From NCBI RefSeq assembly GCF_024448935.1, contig NZ_JAMOIE010000056.1, positions 1 to 32,577 on the forward strand: DNA of 32,577 nucleotides, in the 5' to 3' direction. The stretch comes from Stutzerimonas stutzeri (GTDB lineage Bacteria > Pseudomonadota > Gammaproteobacteria > Pseudomonadales > Pseudomonadaceae). How positions within the stretch are numbered: the first letter of the stretch is position 1; every line of letters begins with the position of its first letter. The translations under genes were made by a program, and so were the position numbers. This document shows positions 15,698 to 25,465 of this stretch, one piece after another. A model generated the notes under the pieces. That model had not been told where the DNA came from. It made no database searches and was given only the letters and a program-made list of their open reading frames with translations.

Positions 15698-16665
15698 GGC
15701 GCGACCACCACGCCCCAGGGGTAGCGGCCGACCTTGATCGATTTGATCACCTTGAGCGAGTCCACATCGATCACCGAAACATCGCCGCTGACGCCATTGG
15801 TGGTCAGCAATTGACTCTCATCGAGGTTGAACGCCATGTGCCAGACCCGGCGACCCACCAGCAGGTAGTCGACTACCTCATAGGTCTTCGCATCGACCAC
15901 GGCGATATGGTTGGCCGGGCCGAGCGCGACGAACGCATAGTTGCCGTCCGAGCTGAGCTTGATGCCGACCGGCTGGACCTTGTCCGGGTGCACGCCTTTG
16001 ATCTTGAAGTTCAGCGTCCTGATGATTTCGCGCTTTTCGACGTCAACGACGCTTACCGTTCCGCCGATCTCCGACGAGGCCCAGAGCAGCGTGCTTTCCT
16101 TGTTGAACTCGACATGGCGCGGTCGCTGGTCGACCAGGGTGTTGTCCACCAACTGGTTGGTACTGGTGTCGATCCAGTGCAGCATGTTGGTGGTTTCGCT
16201 GGTATTCACCGCCCATTTGCCATCCGGGCTGACGCCCATGCCCTCTGGCTCGACGCCGACATCGATCTGCGCCAGTACCTCCTCGCTGTCGACGTCGACC
16301 ACCGTTACCAGCGCATCGTCCTCGTTGGAGATGTACAGCCATTTGTTGTTCGGGTGCAGGGCGAACTGTTCGGGGTCCGCGCCGGATGGCAACTGCTTGA
16401 TGATCTTGCGGGTCGCCAGGTCCATGACCTGCACCGTGTCCGAGTCGCTGGCGCAGATGTAGAGCAGCTTGTTGTCGCCTGACAACGTCAGCCCGCGCGG
16501 ACGCTGGCCAACCTCGAGCGTCTCGACCGTTTCCAGCGTATCCAGATCGATCACACTGATGGTGTCGTCCTTTTCGTTCGACACATAGGCAGTGGCCGCC
16601 AGGGCCGATGCGCTGGCGCCAGCGAGCGTGCAGGAAATGGCAGCAGCAAGGAGTGTTCGGGGCAT
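15694..16665 (-). CDS. Secreted YVTN beta-propeller protein linked to PQQ-dependent catabolism
   Basis: The 323-aa protein has a signal peptide (MPRTLLAAAISCTLAG..., cut near residue 23, after ALA) and about seven YVTN/NHL-type blades, with repeated VSVIDVDS, VSVVDVEK, VTVVDVDS and PRGLTLSGD / PEGMGVSPD phrases. It matches the PQQ-dependent catabolism-associated beta-propeller family and by position corresponds to PedA2 of P. putida. The start is the ATG at 16665, since the upstream extension lacks a signal sequence. It is probably periplasmic. The blades may bind a substrate, metal or the dehydrogenase; which one cannot be told from the sequence. Confidence 0.88.
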   Translation of the reverse strand: MPRTLLAAAISCTLAGASASALAATAYVSNEKDDTISVIDLDTLETVETLEVGQRPRGLTLSGDNKLLYICASDSDTVQVMDLATRKIIKQLPSGADPEQFALHPNNKWLYISNEDDALVTVVDVDSEEVLAQIDVGVEPEGMGVSPDGKWAVNTSETTNMLHWIDTSTNQLVDNTLVDQRPRHVEFNKESTLLWASSEIGGTVSVVDVEKREIIRTLNFKIKGVHPDKVQPVGIKLSSDGNYAFVALGPANHIAVVDAKTYEVVDYLLVGRRVWHMAFNLDESQLLTTNGVSGDVSVIDVDSLKVIKSIKVGRYPWGVVVAP

Positions 16666-16696
16666 GGATAGATTCTCTTGTTGTTGTGTGAACCGC

Positions 16697-17188
16697 TCAG
16701 CGGGCAATTTGATTCGGTGACTGATCCATACGCAGCAAGTATTCGTCCGCTTCGCTCTGACCGCCTTCGGATGCACGTTCCAGCCACATTCGCGCGGCCT
16801 TCGGGTCTTTTTTCACACCGCGCCCTTCGGCTAGCGCCGTACCCCAGTGGTATCGGGCCAAGCTCACGTAGCTGGCATCATCAGGCTGGTTGGCGCCGCG
16901 CTCCATGAGCGCAGCGGCTTTGTCCAGATCTACCGGCACGCCCGAGCCAGACTCGTACATCTGCGCCAGCCAGATCATCGAATACACGTCGTTCCAGCGC
17001 GCGATGCAGTCCTCGAATATCTGCCTGGCGACGCCGAAATTTCCGGTTTTGGCAGTGACGTAGCCGTACATGCATTTGATTCGCTTCGGGCTGTCGATGT
17101 AGGCGTCATAGCCCAGCTCGCTCGCGCTCGCGGCTTGCGCCAAACCGCTAAGAATCAGACCGCAAATGCAACGGGACATGATGCTCAT
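16697..17188 (-). CDS. Secreted TPR/Sel1-repeat protein
   Basis: The 163-aa protein has a signal peptide (cut near SASA-ELG, residue 22) and Sel1-like repeats: IWLAQMYESGSGVPVDLDKAAALMERGA, then YHWGTALAEGRGVKKDPKAARMWLERAS. It is likely periplasmic and may act as a scaffold. Its ATG at 17188 overlaps the stop of the binding-protein gene in an ATGA, with GAGGCGAG before it, so it is coupled to that gene. An ATG at 17212 would add eight residues before the signal peptide. No homologue with a known function is recognised. Its place between the binding protein and the propeller ties it to the same transporter. Confidence 0.8.
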   Translation of the reverse strand: MSIMSRCICGLILSGLAQAASASELGYDAYIDSPKRIKCMYGYVTAKTGNFGVARQIFEDCIARWNDVYSMIWLAQMYESGSGVPVDLDKAAALMERGANQPDDASYVSLARYHWGTALAEGRGVKKDPKAARMWLERASEGGQSEADEYLLRMDQSPNQIAR

Positions 17189-18378
17189 CGGCTCGCCTCG
17201 CTCAACCGACACTGGCTCTCTGCACGATCGAAGCCCAGGGTGTCCAGTTCGCTGGTGGGGTGCAGGAAGCCCTCCTGGGGCGAGTTGGCTACCAGGCCGC
17301 GTGGATGCACGAGCGGGATCGGCTGGCGCAGTTGGCCGTTCCAGGGCCGGAACGTCAGCTTGCGGCCTTTGAATCCATCGACCGGCAGCGTCTCGCTCAG
17401 CAATATCTGGCGTATTGCGTCGGGGTCGGCGATGCCGAGCCTGGTGACTGCCGTGGCCAGGCTGCGCACGCCGATCCAGGCGGCGAAATCGCGGTCGTTC
17501 ATCCAGCGATTGGCATGCGCTTCGAAGCGCTTCTGCAGCTGCGCAGCGCCATAGGTTTCGACCGTTTTGTGCCAGCCGGTCGGGATCAGGCCCTGCGTGC
17601 CCACTACCGGCCGCGGCAGCCAGGTGTGGTAGGGCACGTACTCGCCGAAGTCGCCGCGCTCATCGGCCACCACGACGACGTCGTACTCGCCAGCTTGAGT
17701 GAACAGGGGCATGTCGGCTTGAGCTGTGCGCCGCTGGTCGTTATCGAAGGACCATGGCTTCTCTTCGATGATCTTGTGGCCGAACCGCTTGGCGGCACGC
17801 TTGAGCGCCTCGGCATAGGCCAGATCCTCCTCGGTCGGCCCGCTGATCAACAGCCAGCGGTTCCAACGGCGCACGGCAAGGAACTGCCCCAGCGCGTCGG
17901 CCAACGTGCTGCGGCTTGGGAGGGTATGCAGCACGTTACCCAGGCAGCGGGACGTGCGAAGTGCGTCCGCTGGGCTGCCGGCATTGATCAGCAGGCTGTC
18001 CGGCAGGGCGGCGGCTAGCGCTTCCAGGCTCGTCGCGGGCGCATTCACGACGAACAATCGCACCCCCAGATCATGCAGTTGCCGGGCCTCGTTCTGGAGT
18101 TGCTCTGGTGTTTCGGCCGTGACGCTATGCAAGGCATAGCCGTGCTTGAGGAAACGTCCGGTGCTGTTGCTGTCGGCAATGGCCAGTTCGGCACCGCTCA
18201 AGCCGGCATCAACCGGCTCGGGGATCACGTTGGATAGTAGAGGGCCCGGGGCCGGGCGGTAGCCGAGGTAACCGATGCGCACCGAAAGTTCTGGCTCCGC
18301 TGCGCCTGCGTCACTGACGAAAGCGGCGCAACAGGCGAGGGCGATCAAGCAACGGCTGCGGAAAGAAAGAGGGCACAT
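17185..18378 (-). CDS. Periplasmic substrate-binding protein of the PQQ-alcohol ABC system
   Basis: The 397-aa protein has a signal peptide (cut near DAGA-AEP, residue 26) and a type-I periplasmic-binding fold of the branched-chain amino acid receptor kind (GLSGAELAIADSN, then VNAPATSLEALAAAL, then WNRWLLISGPTEEDLAYAEALKRAAKRFGHKI). It fits the family of ABC substrate-binding proteins associated with PQQ-dependent alcohol dehydrogenase, and corresponds best to PedA1 of P. putida, where PedA1A2BC is needed for lanthanide-dependent growth. It is the first gene of the operon. The ligand cannot be read from the sequence. Confidence 0.86.
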   Translation of the reverse strand: MCPLSFRSRCLIALACCAAFVSDAGAAEPELSVRIGYLGYRPAPGPLLSNVIPEPVDAGLSGAELAIADSNSTGRFLKHGYALHSVTAETPEQLQNEARQLHDLGVRLFVVNAPATSLEALAAALPDSLLINAGSPADALRTSRCLGNVLHTLPSRSTLADALGQFLAVRRWNRWLLISGPTEEDLAYAEALKRAAKRFGHKIIEEKPWSFDNDQRRTAQADMPLFTQAGEYDVVVVADERGDFGEYVPYHTWLPRPVVGTQGLIPTGWHKTVETYGAAQLQKRFEAHANRWMNDRDFAAWIGVRSLATAVTRLGIADPDAIRQILLSETLPVDGFKGRKLTFRPWNGQLRQPIPLVHPRGLVANSPQEGFLHPTSELDTLGFDRAESQCRLSEASR

Positions 18379-18531
18379 GGACGACTCCTATGGCGTTGCG
18401 GTCAGCATAGGAACCCTGTCGGGGCGGGGGAATATGCAGAAAGTACCAGCGGCTGTGTACCAAGGTAGTAAACCGGCGCCTGGCGGCCACCTCTAGCATA
18501 GGACCGTGCATAACAATAACGAGAAGACTCC
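18379..18531. promoter_or_regulatory. Divergent promoter region with a TACC-N2-GGTA dyad
   Basis: This 153-bp region serves the pedA1-like operon (minus) and the cupredoxin gene (plus). TACCAAGGTA at 18458-18467 is a short dyad, and another TACC lies at 18444-18447. For the plus strand, TAGCAT at 18494-18499 can be a -10 with no -35 match, and the dyad would sit near -43, where a LuxR-type activator such as ErbR normally binds. For the minus strand, TATGCT (18409-18404) is a possible -10. Confidence 0.45.
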
Positions 18532-18969
18532 ATGCCTTCATTCAAAGCGCTGACTCTTCAGCTCCTGTTGATCGCCAGCCTGATCGGCTTCGACCAGGTG
18601 CTTGCCGCCGGTGACCTTACCCGTCGCACGCAATCGCTGCCGGATCTGACCTTCGGTTCCGAAGAAAGTGATTACGCGGTCTCGCAGAAGGAGTACCAAC
18701 TCGAGACCGGCGTCGCTTATCAACTCAAGATTATCGCCGAAGGCCAGAAAGAATGCGCTTTTCAGGCCCCGGAGTTTTTTCAGGCACTCTTCCTGCGAAA
18801 GATCGAAGCCGGTGGCGTGGAAATCAAGGCCGTGACCCTGGTCGAGCTTGAATTCGAAGAAGCCGGTGAGGCGGAAATCTTCTTCCTGCCGATCAAGCCC
18901 GGCCGTTTCCCCTTCTACTGCAAAGGGCTGCAGAACAAGGGCATGGAGGGCAGCTTCGTGGTCAAGTAG
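18532..18969 (+). CDS. Secreted cupredoxin-like protein without histidine ligands
   Basis: The 145-aa protein has a signal peptide (cut near LAA-GDL, residue 26) and a cupredoxin-like end, FPFYCKGLQNKGMEGSFVV. A type-1 copper site would need His, Cys, His, Met. Here Cys130 and Met138 are present, but the position after the Cys is Gln/Asn and the whole protein contains no histidine at all; C75 is the other cysteine. The mature chain is rich in acidic residues. It is transcribed away from the PQQ-linked ABC operon from a shared region, so it probably belongs to the same regulon. Its metal, if any, is unknown. GAGAAG lies before the ATG. Confidence 0.85.
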   Translation: MPSFKALTLQLLLIASLIGFDQVLAAGDLTRRTQSLPDLTFGSEESDYAVSQKEYQLETGVAYQLKIIAEGQKECAFQAPEFFQALFLRKIEAGGVEIKAVTLVELEFEEAGEAEIFFLPIKPGRFPFYCKGLQNKGMEGSFVVK

Positions 18970-19064
18970 CGCCTCAACCTGCGGCCCTTGGAAACGGACA
19001 TTGAACCTGTCAGCACGCTGGCGCAACAGCCTGCTGGTCTCGCGGTTTAATAGCCTCGGGTAGA

Positions 19065-19859
19065 TCAGTCTTCCATCGCGCCCATCGCAGTGGTATTGAA
19101 ACCACCGTCGACATAGAGGATCTCGCCACTGATACCGGAAGCCAGATCTGAACAGAGGAAGGCACCCGCATTGCCGACCTCGTCAATGGTGACATTGCGG
19201 CGTAGCGGCGTCTGCTTTTCGTTGGCCGCCAGCATTTTGCGGAAGCTCTTGATCCCAGAGGCGGCCAGCGTACGGATCGGGCCAGCGGATACGGCGTTGA
19301 CACGAGTGCCCTCTGGGCCCAGGCTGCCGGCGAGGTAGCGAACGCCTGCCTCGAGACTGGCCTTGGCCATGCCCATTACGTTGTAGTTGGGCATGGTGCG
19401 CTCAGCACCGAGGTAGGAGAGCGTGAGGATGCTGCCGTTGCGGCCCTTCATCATCGGACGCCCGGCCTTGGCCAGCGCGACCAGGCTGTAGGCACTGATG
19501 TCGTGGGCGATGCGGAAACCTTCGCGGGTGGTGACGTCGGTGAAGTCGCCGTCGAGCTGATCGCCCGGAGCAAAGCCGACTGAGTGAACGATACCGTCCA
19601 GACCGTCCCACTTCTTGCCGAGCTCTTCGAATACCTTGACGATCTCGTCGTCGCTGGCGACATCACACGGAAAGCACAACTCCGGGCCCGAGCCCCAGCC
19701 AGCAGCGAACGCCTCGACGCGGCCCTTGAGCTTCTCATTTTGATAGGTGAAGGCCAGTTCGGCGCCCTCACGGTGCATGGCCGCGGCGATGCCGGAGGCA
19801 ATCGACAGCTTGCTGGCGACACCGACGATCAATACGCGCTTACCGGTTAGAAAACCCAT
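19065..19859 (-). CDS. fabI: Enoyl-ACP reductase FabI
   Basis: FabI performs the NADH-dependent last step of each fatty-acid elongation cycle (264 aa). The SDR-like nucleotide site [13 protein letters not shown] is at residues 13-25. The catalytic Tyr-x6-Tyr-type set is Y149, Y159 and K166 ([19 protein letters not shown]). The C-terminus is [16 protein letters not shown]. The gene begins inside the end of nppD (20-bp overlap), with GAGGG before the ATG, so it is very likely the last gene of the npp operon. The same order (fabI next to the nppD ATPase) is remembered from P. aeruginosa. FabI is the target of triclosan. Confidence 0.97.
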   Translation of the reverse strand: MGFLTGKRVLIVGVASKLSIASGIAAAMHREGAELAFTYQNEKLKGRVEAFAAGWGSGPELCFPCDVASDDEIVKVFEELGKKWDGLDGIVHSVGFAPGDQLDGDFTDVTTREGFRIAHDISAYSLVALAKAGRPMMKGRNGSILTLSYLGAERTMPNYNVMGMAKASLEAGVRYLAGSLGPEGTRVNAVSAGPIRTLAASGIKSFRKMLAANEKQTPLRRNVTIDEVGNAGAFLCSDLASGISGEILYVDGGFNTTAMGAMED

Positions 19860-21489
19860 GTGCTAGTCCCTCTTCTGGTTGTTCATCAGTGGCTGGGACC
19901 ATGAAGGCTGATTCCAGTAACTGTTGTGTATATGGATGTTGGGGAGCGGCGAAGATAGCCTCTGCCATTCCCTGTTCAACGACCTTACCTTGCTTGACCA
20001 CCATCATCTGATGGCTCAACGCCCGAACCACTGCCAGGTCATGGCTGATGAACAGGTAGGTCAGGTTGTACTTGGCCTGAAGTGAGCGCAGTAGCTCGAC
20101 TACTTGCCGCTGTACGGTTCGATCCAATGCCGAGGTGGGTTCATCCAGCAGGATCAGATCAGGCTTGAGCACCAGGGCCCTGGCGATGGCGATTCGCTGT
20201 CGTTGGCCTCCCGAAAACTCATGAGGGTAACGGTGCCGACTTTCCGGGTCGAGTCCAACCTCGACCAAGGCATCGATGATTGCCTGCGCTTGCTCCTCGG
20301 CCGAACCCAAGCCATGGATACTGAGCCCCTCTCCGACGATCTGCCCCACCGACATGCGGGGGCTGAGACTGCCGAAAGGATCCTGAAACACCACCTGCAT
20401 CTGCCGCCGCAATGGGCGCACTGCCCGTTGCGACATCGTCTCAAGCGCCTGGCCCTGAAAGCGGATCTCGCCGCTGCTCGAAAGCAGACGCAGAATAGCC
20501 AAACCCAGCGTGGATTTCCCCGAGCCACTTTCGCCGACAATGCCCAGCGTCTGACCTTTCGGCAGGTTGAACGTGACGCCGTCGACTGCCTTGATATGGT
20601 CCACGGTGTGCCTGAAAAGCCCCTTCTTGATAGGGAACCAGACCCGCAGATCATTCACCTCCAGCAGTGTTGGCGACGAGGGTTCAACCGGCACCGGTCC
20701 GCCGCTAGGCTCTGCCCCGAGCAGTTCCCGTGTATAGGGATGCTGCGGCGAGCGGAACAGTTCCTCGCAAGGTGCCTGTTCGACGACACAACCACTCTTC
20801 ATGACACATACATGGTGAGCGATTCGGCGAACCAGGTTCAGGTCGTGACTGATCAGTAGCAGCGCCATGCCTAGACGGGCCTGTAGCTCTTTGAGCAGCT
20901 CGAGTATTTTCAGCTGCACGGTGACGTCCAGTGCAGTGGTGGGTTCGTCGGCGATCAGCAACTCGGGTTCGTTTGCCAGCGCCATGGCAATCACCACGCG
21001 CTGGCGCTGGCCGCCCGAAAGTTCATGCGGATAGGCCCGAATTCGCTTGGCAGGTTCCGGTATCCCGACCAGCTCGAGAAGCTCGAGGGTGCGCGCCGTG
21101 GCTGCTCTGCCATTGAGCCCTTTGTGAATCTCTAGCACCTCGTTGATCTGCTTGCCAATGGTGTGCAACGGGTTGAGCGAGGTCATCGGCTCCTGAAAGA
21201 CCATGGCGATACGGTCGCCACGGATGCCGCGCATGCGTTTCTCGCTTGCCTTGAGCAGATCTTCCCCAGCGTAGCGAATGACGCCTGCCGGATGCTGCGC
21301 GAGGGGGTAGGGCAGCAGCCGCAGGATCGAGTGCGCCGTGACGGATTTGCCGGATCCGCTTTCACCCACCAGCGCCAGCGTCTCGCCTTTGCGGATATCG
21401 AAGCTCACGCCCGTCACCACGCGCTGGGCCTGACCATTGGTGACGAACTCGACGGCCAGATCGCGGACCTCGATAAGGTTCTCGGTCAT
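19840..21489 (-). CDS. nppD: NppD/YejF-type dual ATPase of the peptidyl-nucleoside importer
   Basis: The 549-aa protein has two complete ABC cassettes in one chain. Cassette 1 has Walker [10 protein letters not shown] (residues about 42-50), signature [15 protein letters not shown] and Walker [13 protein letters not shown]. Cassette 2 has GESGSGKST (about 315-323), [15 protein letters not shown] and [12 protein letters not shown]. It powers the uptake of peptides and microcin C / uridyl-peptide type antibiotics by the Npp (Yej) system. The start ATG 21489 has AAGGAA six bases upstream and lies one base after the nppC stop; an upstream in-frame ATG at 21513 would overlap nppC. Confidence 0.94.
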   Translation of the reverse strand: MTENLIEVRDLAVEFVTNGQAQRVVTGVSFDIRKGETLALVGESGSGKSVTAHSILRLLPYPLAQHPAGVIRYAGEDLLKASEKRMRGIRGDRIAMVFQEPMTSLNPLHTIGKQINEVLEIHKGLNGRAATARTLELLELVGIPEPAKRIRAYPHELSGGQRQRVVIAMALANEPELLIADEPTTALDVTVQLKILELLKELQARLGMALLLISHDLNLVRRIAHHVCVMKSGCVVEQAPCEELFRSPQHPYTRELLGAEPSGGPVPVEPSSPTLLEVNDLRVWFPIKKGLFRHTVDHIKAVDGVTFNLPKGQTLGIVGESGSGKSTLGLAILRLLSSSGEIRFQGQALETMSQRAVRPLRRQMQVVFQDPFGSLSPRMSVGQIVGEGLSIHGLGSAEEQAQAIIDALVEVGLDPESRHRYPHEFSGGQRQRIAIARALVLKPDLILLDEPTSALDRTVQRQVVELLRSLQAKYNLTYLFISHDLAVVRALSHQMMVVKQGKVVEQGMAEAIFAAPQHPYTQQLLESAFMVPATDEQPEEGLAHGFSNR

Positions 21490-21490
21490 G

Positions 21491-22510
21491 CTATTTCCTT
21501 GGGTCGAAGGCATCGCGAGCAGCCTCGCCGATGAATACCAGCAAGGTCAGCATGATCGCGAGGACCATGAATGCACTGATGCCCAGCCACGGCGCCTGCA
21601 GATTTGCCTTGCCTTGTGCGACCAGCTCACCCAGCGAGGGGGCGCCAGGCGGCAAGCCGAAGCCGAGGAAATCCAAGGCGGTCAGGGTGCCGATCGCACC
21701 GGTGAGGATGAATGGCATGAAAGTCATCGTCGAAACCATCGCATTGGGCAGAATGTGGCGGAACATGATTGCGCCGTTGCGCATGCCCAATGCGCGTGCA
21801 GCCCGTACGTATTCGAGATTGCGGCCGCGCAGGAACTCAGCCCGAACCACATCGACCAGGCTCATCCAGGAGAACAGCAACATGATGCCGAGCAGCCACC
21901 AGAAGTTCGGCTGCACAAAGCTTGCAAGGATGATCAGCAGATAGAGCACCGGCAGGCCGGACCATATTTCCAGGACCCGCTGACCAACGAGGTCGACCCA
22001 GCCGCCGTAGAAACCCTGCAGCGCGCCGGCAATTACGCCGATTACCGAGCTGATAACCGTCAGGGTCAATGCAAACAAAACCGAAATACGAAATCCGTAA
22101 ATGACCCTTGCGAGCACGTCACGCCCCTGGTCATCGGTCCCCAGCCAGTTATCCCGGGATGGCGGTGCGGGGGCAGGTACTTGCAGGTCGTAGTTGATGC
22201 TCGAATGGTGAAAAGGAATCGGTGGCCAGAGCATCCAGCCGTCCTTCTTTTCGATCAGTTCCTGAATGTAAGGGCCTTTGTAGTTGGCCTGCAGCGGAAA
22301 CTCGCCACCGAAGACGGTCTCTGGATAGCGCTTGAACACGGGCACATACCAGTCGCCATCGAAACGAACCACGATCGGCTTGTCGTTGGCAATCAGCTCG
22401 GCACCCAGGCTCAGGACGAACAATGTCAGGAATATCCAAAGCGACCACCAGCCGCGCTTGTGGGCCTTGAACAGGGCGAACCGGCGCTGGTTCAGCGGCG
22501 ACAGCTTCAT
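21491..22510 (-). CDS. nppC: NppC/YejE-type permease
   Basis: The 339-aa inner membrane permease has the OppC-type N-terminal helix (WWSLWIFLTLFVLSLGAELIA). A large periplasmic stretch follows, with WPPIPFHHSS and the motif NWLGTDDQGRDVLARVIYGFRIS. The binding-protein-dependent transport domain contains the EAA loop (EYVRAARALGMRNGAIMFRHILPN). It is packed between nppB and nppD with one-base gaps on each side, as expected for a stoichiometric complex. The start ATG follows directly on the nppB stop. Confidence 0.94.
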   Translation of the reverse strand: MKLSPLNQRRFALFKAHKRGWWSLWIFLTLFVLSLGAELIANDKPIVVRFDGDWYVPVFKRYPETVFGGEFPLQANYKGPYIQELIEKKDGWMLWPPIPFHHSSINYDLQVPAPAPPSRDNWLGTDDQGRDVLARVIYGFRISVLFALTLTVISSVIGVIAGALQGFYGGWVDLVGQRVLEIWSGLPVLYLLIILASFVQPNFWWLLGIMLLFSWMSLVDVVRAEFLRGRNLEYVRAARALGMRNGAIMFRHILPNAMVSTMTFMPFILTGAIGTLTALDFLGFGLPPGAPSLGELVAQGKANLQAPWLGISAFMVLAIMLTLLVFIGEAARDAFDPRK

Positions 22511-22511
22511 C

Positions 22512-23585
22512 TCAAGCCTCCCTGCTTTCGAAGTCGATTCGGGGATCGACGAGCGTATAGGTCAGGTCGCCGATGAGCTTGACTACCAGGCCGAGCAAGG
22601 TGAAGAGAAAAAGCGTGCCGAACACGACCGGATAATCACGATTGATGGCCGCCTCGAAACTGAGCAGGCCAAGGCCGTCCAGCGAGAAAATGACCTCGAT
22701 CAGCAGTGAGCCGGTAAAAAACATGCCGATGAATGCCGAGGGGAAGCCAGCAATGATGATCAGCATGGCGTTACGGAACACGTGGCCATACAGCACGCGA
22801 TTTTTGCTCAGGCCTTTGGCACGTGCCGTGATCACGTACTGCTTGTTTATTTCATCGAGGAAGCTGTTTTTCGTCAGCAAGGTGAGCGTCGCGAAATTTC
22901 CGATCACCAATGCCGTAACGGGAAGCGCAAGATGCCAGAAGTAATCGATGATCTTGCCGGTGAGCGAAAGCTCGTCGAAGTTTCCAGAGGTCAGCCCCCG
23001 CAGCGGGAACCAGTTCCAGTAGCTGCCTCCGGCGAACAGCACGATCAACAGGATGGCGAACAGGAACGCAGGTATTGCATAGCCGATGATGATGGCCGAA
23101 CTGGTCCAGACGTCGAATGCGCTGCCATGTCGAGTTGCCTTGGCGATCCCCAGTGGGATCGATGCCAGGTACATGATGAGCGTGCTCCATAGCCCCAGCG
23201 AGATCGACACCGGCAGTTTTTCGATAATCAGATCGGTCACGCTGGCATCGCGGAAAAAGCTTTCACCGAAATCCAGCCGCAGGTAGTTGCTGAGCATGAT
23301 CCAGAAGCGTTCCGGTGCCGGTTTGTCGAAGCCGTACAAACGCTCGATCTCGGCGATCAGATCCGGATCCAGGCCTTGCGCGCCGCGGTAGCTGTTGCTT
23401 CCGGTGGCGACCTCGGAGCCGCCCCCCGCGATGCGGCTGGTTGCTCCTTCGAAGCCCTCCAGCTTGGCGATCGCTTGTTCGACAGGGCCGCCGGGTGCGG
23501 CCTGAATGATGATGAAATTGATCACCAAGATGCCGAACAGAGTTGGGATGATCAGCAACAGGCGCCGGAAAATGTATGCGAGCAT
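22512..23585 (-). CDS. nppB: NppB/YejB-type permease
   Basis: The 357-aa DppB/YejB-type inner membrane permease begins with [20 protein letters not shown] and [14 protein letters not shown], the usual start of this family. The EAA-type loop is [27 protein letters not shown]. It shares the Yej-specific insertion between the first two helices ([18 protein letters not shown]). It forms the transmembrane channel with NppC. It starts 2 bp after the nppA2 stop. Confidence 0.94.
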   Translation of the reverse strand: MLAYIFRRLLLIIPTLFGILVINFIIIQAAPGGPVEQAIAKLEGFEGATSRIAGGGSEVATGSNSYRGAQGLDPDLIAEIERLYGFDKPAPERFWIMLSNYLRLDFGESFFRDASVTDLIIEKLPVSISLGLWSTLIMYLASIPLGIAKATRHGSAFDVWTSSAIIIGYAIPAFLFAILLIVLFAGGSYWNWFPLRGLTSGNFDELSLTGKIIDYFWHLALPVTALVIGNFATLTLLTKNSFLDEINKQYVITARAKGLSKNRVLYGHVFRNAMLIIIAGFPSAFIGMFFTGSLLIEVIFSLDGLGLLSFEAAINRDYPVVFGTLFLFTLLGLVVKLIGDLTYTLVDPRIDFESREA

Positions 23586-23587
23586 GC

Positions 23588-25465
23588 CTATTGTTCCGTC
23601 GTTCGGGTGACGCGGGTATCGGTTTCGGTCGCTGGCTTGTCTTCAAGCGGTTCCGGGTCGGGCGTGTCTACGTCTGGCTTGTTCCACCAGGTCATCAGGC
23701 CAATATCGTAACGTGGCGTAATCTTCGGGTGAGCCAGATGGTTCCAGTACGCGACACGCCAGGTCTTGATGTGCCAGTTAGGAATTACGTAGTGGCCTGC
23801 GAGCAATACACGGTCCAGCGCGCGAGTGCGTGTGATCAACTCGTCCCGCGAGTCAGCGGCAATCAGCTTCTCGACCAGCACATCGATGGCGGGGTCTTTC
23901 AGCCCGATGTAATTGCGGCTGCCTGGATTATCGGCACTCGAGGAGTGCCAGTACTCACGTTGCTCATTGCCTGGCGAGCTCGACTGGCCGAAGCCGCTGA
24001 CAATCATGTCGTAGTCCCGTGAACGCAGCCGGTTGATGTATTGCGATACGTCGACGCGGCGGAGCTCAAGGTCGATGCCCAGACTGGCAAGGTTACGCTT
24101 GTAGGGCAGCAGCACGCGCTCGAAGTCTGCCTGCACCAACAGAAACTCGAGTTTGACCGGCTTGCCCTTGGCGTCCACCATCTGGTCGTTTTCAATCTTC
24201 CAGCCGGCTGCCGTAAGCAGCTCGTAGGCCCGGCGCTGCTGTGCGCGGATGATGCCATCGGCGTTGGTTTGTGGCAGTTCGAAGGGTTTTTCGAACACCT
24301 GATCCGGAATTTGGCCGCGTAGTGGTTCGAGGATGCTCAATTCCTGCTCGCTGGGCAGGCCCGAGGACGCCAGCTCGGAGTTGTCGAAATAGCTGGTGGT
24401 GCGTGTGTAGGCACCGTTGAATAATTGGCGATTTGTCCATTCGAAATCGAAGAGCAGCGCCAGGGCTTCTCGAACCCTGGAATCCTGCAATCGGTCCCTG
24501 CGGATGTTGAATATGAATCCCTGCATGCCTTGAGGATTGTGATTGGCGATTTCCTCCTTGAGGATCCGCCCGTCCTTGACGGCCTCGATATCATAGGCAG
24601 TGGCCCAGTTCTTCGCGCTCGTCTCCAGCCAATAATCGAAGTGTCCTGCCTTGAAGGCCTGAAGCGCTACGGTGTTGTCGCGGTAGTAATCAATGTTGAC
24701 GTGATCAAAGTTATAGAAACCTCGGTTCACCGCGAGGTTCTTGCCCCAGTAATCTTCGACGCGGGCATAACGGACTGAGCGACCCGCTTCTGCTCGCTCG
24801 ATGCGATAGGGCCCGCTGCCCAACGGGGCTTCCATACTGCCAACGGCGAAGTCCTTGTCTGCCCACCGATGCTTCGGCAGGACCGGCAGCTGGCCAAGGA
24901 TCAGCGGCAGCTCTCGATTCCCGGCGTGCTTGAAATCGAAGCGGACGCGACGCGGGCCTTCTATCACGGCTTTTTCGACGTCCGCGTAGTAGCCACGGTA
25001 ATGCGGCGCGCCCTTGCTGATCAGCGTTTCGAAAGTGAACACGACATCCTCGGCCTTGACCGGCTCGCCGTCATGAAACTTCGCCTCGGGCCGCAGATAG
25101 AAACGCACCCACTCATTGTTAGGCCCTTTCTCGATCTTTTCTGCGAGCAGGCCATAAACCGTGAAGGGCTCGTCAAGGCTGTTAGTCGTCAGCGTGTCAT
25201 AGACGAGGCCTATGTCATCCGCAGCTACGCCTTTGTTGATGAACGGGTTGAGCGAATCAAAACTGCCGAAACCTGCCTGGCGCAGCGTTCCGCCTTTGGG
25301 GGCGTCCGGATTGACGTACTCGAAATGAGAAAAGTCAGACGGATATTTGGGCTGCTCACCATACAGGGTCAGCGCATGTTGCGGCGCCGCTTCGGCCAGG
25401 CCCGTGAGCGAGAGCAGGGCGACGGTGCCCACTCGTAGAAACAGCCGACGTATGTTGTTTGTCAT
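23588..25465 (-). CDS. nppA2: NppA2/YejA-type peptide-binding protein
   Basis: The 625-aa periplasmic solute-binding protein is of the SBP_bac_5 (DppA/OppA) class, with a signal peptide ending near AEAAPQ (residue 26). Family motifs include [35 protein letters not shown] and LGSGPYRIE. It is the second of two paralogues in tandem, and its ATG overlaps the nppA1 stop (ATGA). The two proteins presumably widen the range of peptides that one NppBCD core can take in. The C-terminus (from about 608) is Pro, Asp, Glu and Thr-rich and probably disordered. Confidence 0.94.
   Translation of the reverse strand: MTNNIRRLFLRVGTVALLSLTGLAEAAPQHALTLYGEQPKYPSDFSHFEYVNPDAPKGGTLRQAGFGSFDSLNPFINKGVAADDIGLVYDTLTTNSLDEPFTVYGLLAEKIEKGPNNEWVRFYLRPEAKFHDGEPVKAEDVVFTFETLISKGAPHYRGYYADVEKAVIEGPRRVRFDFKHAGNRELPLILGQLPVLPKHRWADKDFAVGSMEAPLGSGPYRIERAEAGRSVRYARVEDYWGKNLAVNRGFYNFDHVNIDYYRDNTVALQAFKAGHFDYWLETSAKNWATAYDIEAVKDGRILKEEIANHNPQGMQGFIFNIRRDRLQDSRVREALALLFDFEWTNRQLFNGAYTRTTSYFDNSELASSGLPSEQELSILEPLRGQIPDQVFEKPFELPQTNADGIIRAQQRRAYELLTAAGWKIENDQMVDAKGKPVKLEFLLVQADFERVLLPYKRNLASLGIDLELRRVDVSQYINRLRSRDYDMIVSGFGQSSSPGNEQREYWHSSSADNPGSRNYIGLKDPAIDVLVEKLIAADSRDELITRTRALDRVLLAGHYVIPNWHIKTWRVAYWNHLAHPKITPRYDIGLMTWWNKPDVDTPDPEPLEDKPATETDTRVTRTTEQ

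Noticed and set aside
21437..22576. A 379-codon plus-strand frame across nppC
   Set aside because: It is antisense to a clear permease, with a composition rich in Gln, His and Arg typical of mirror frames.
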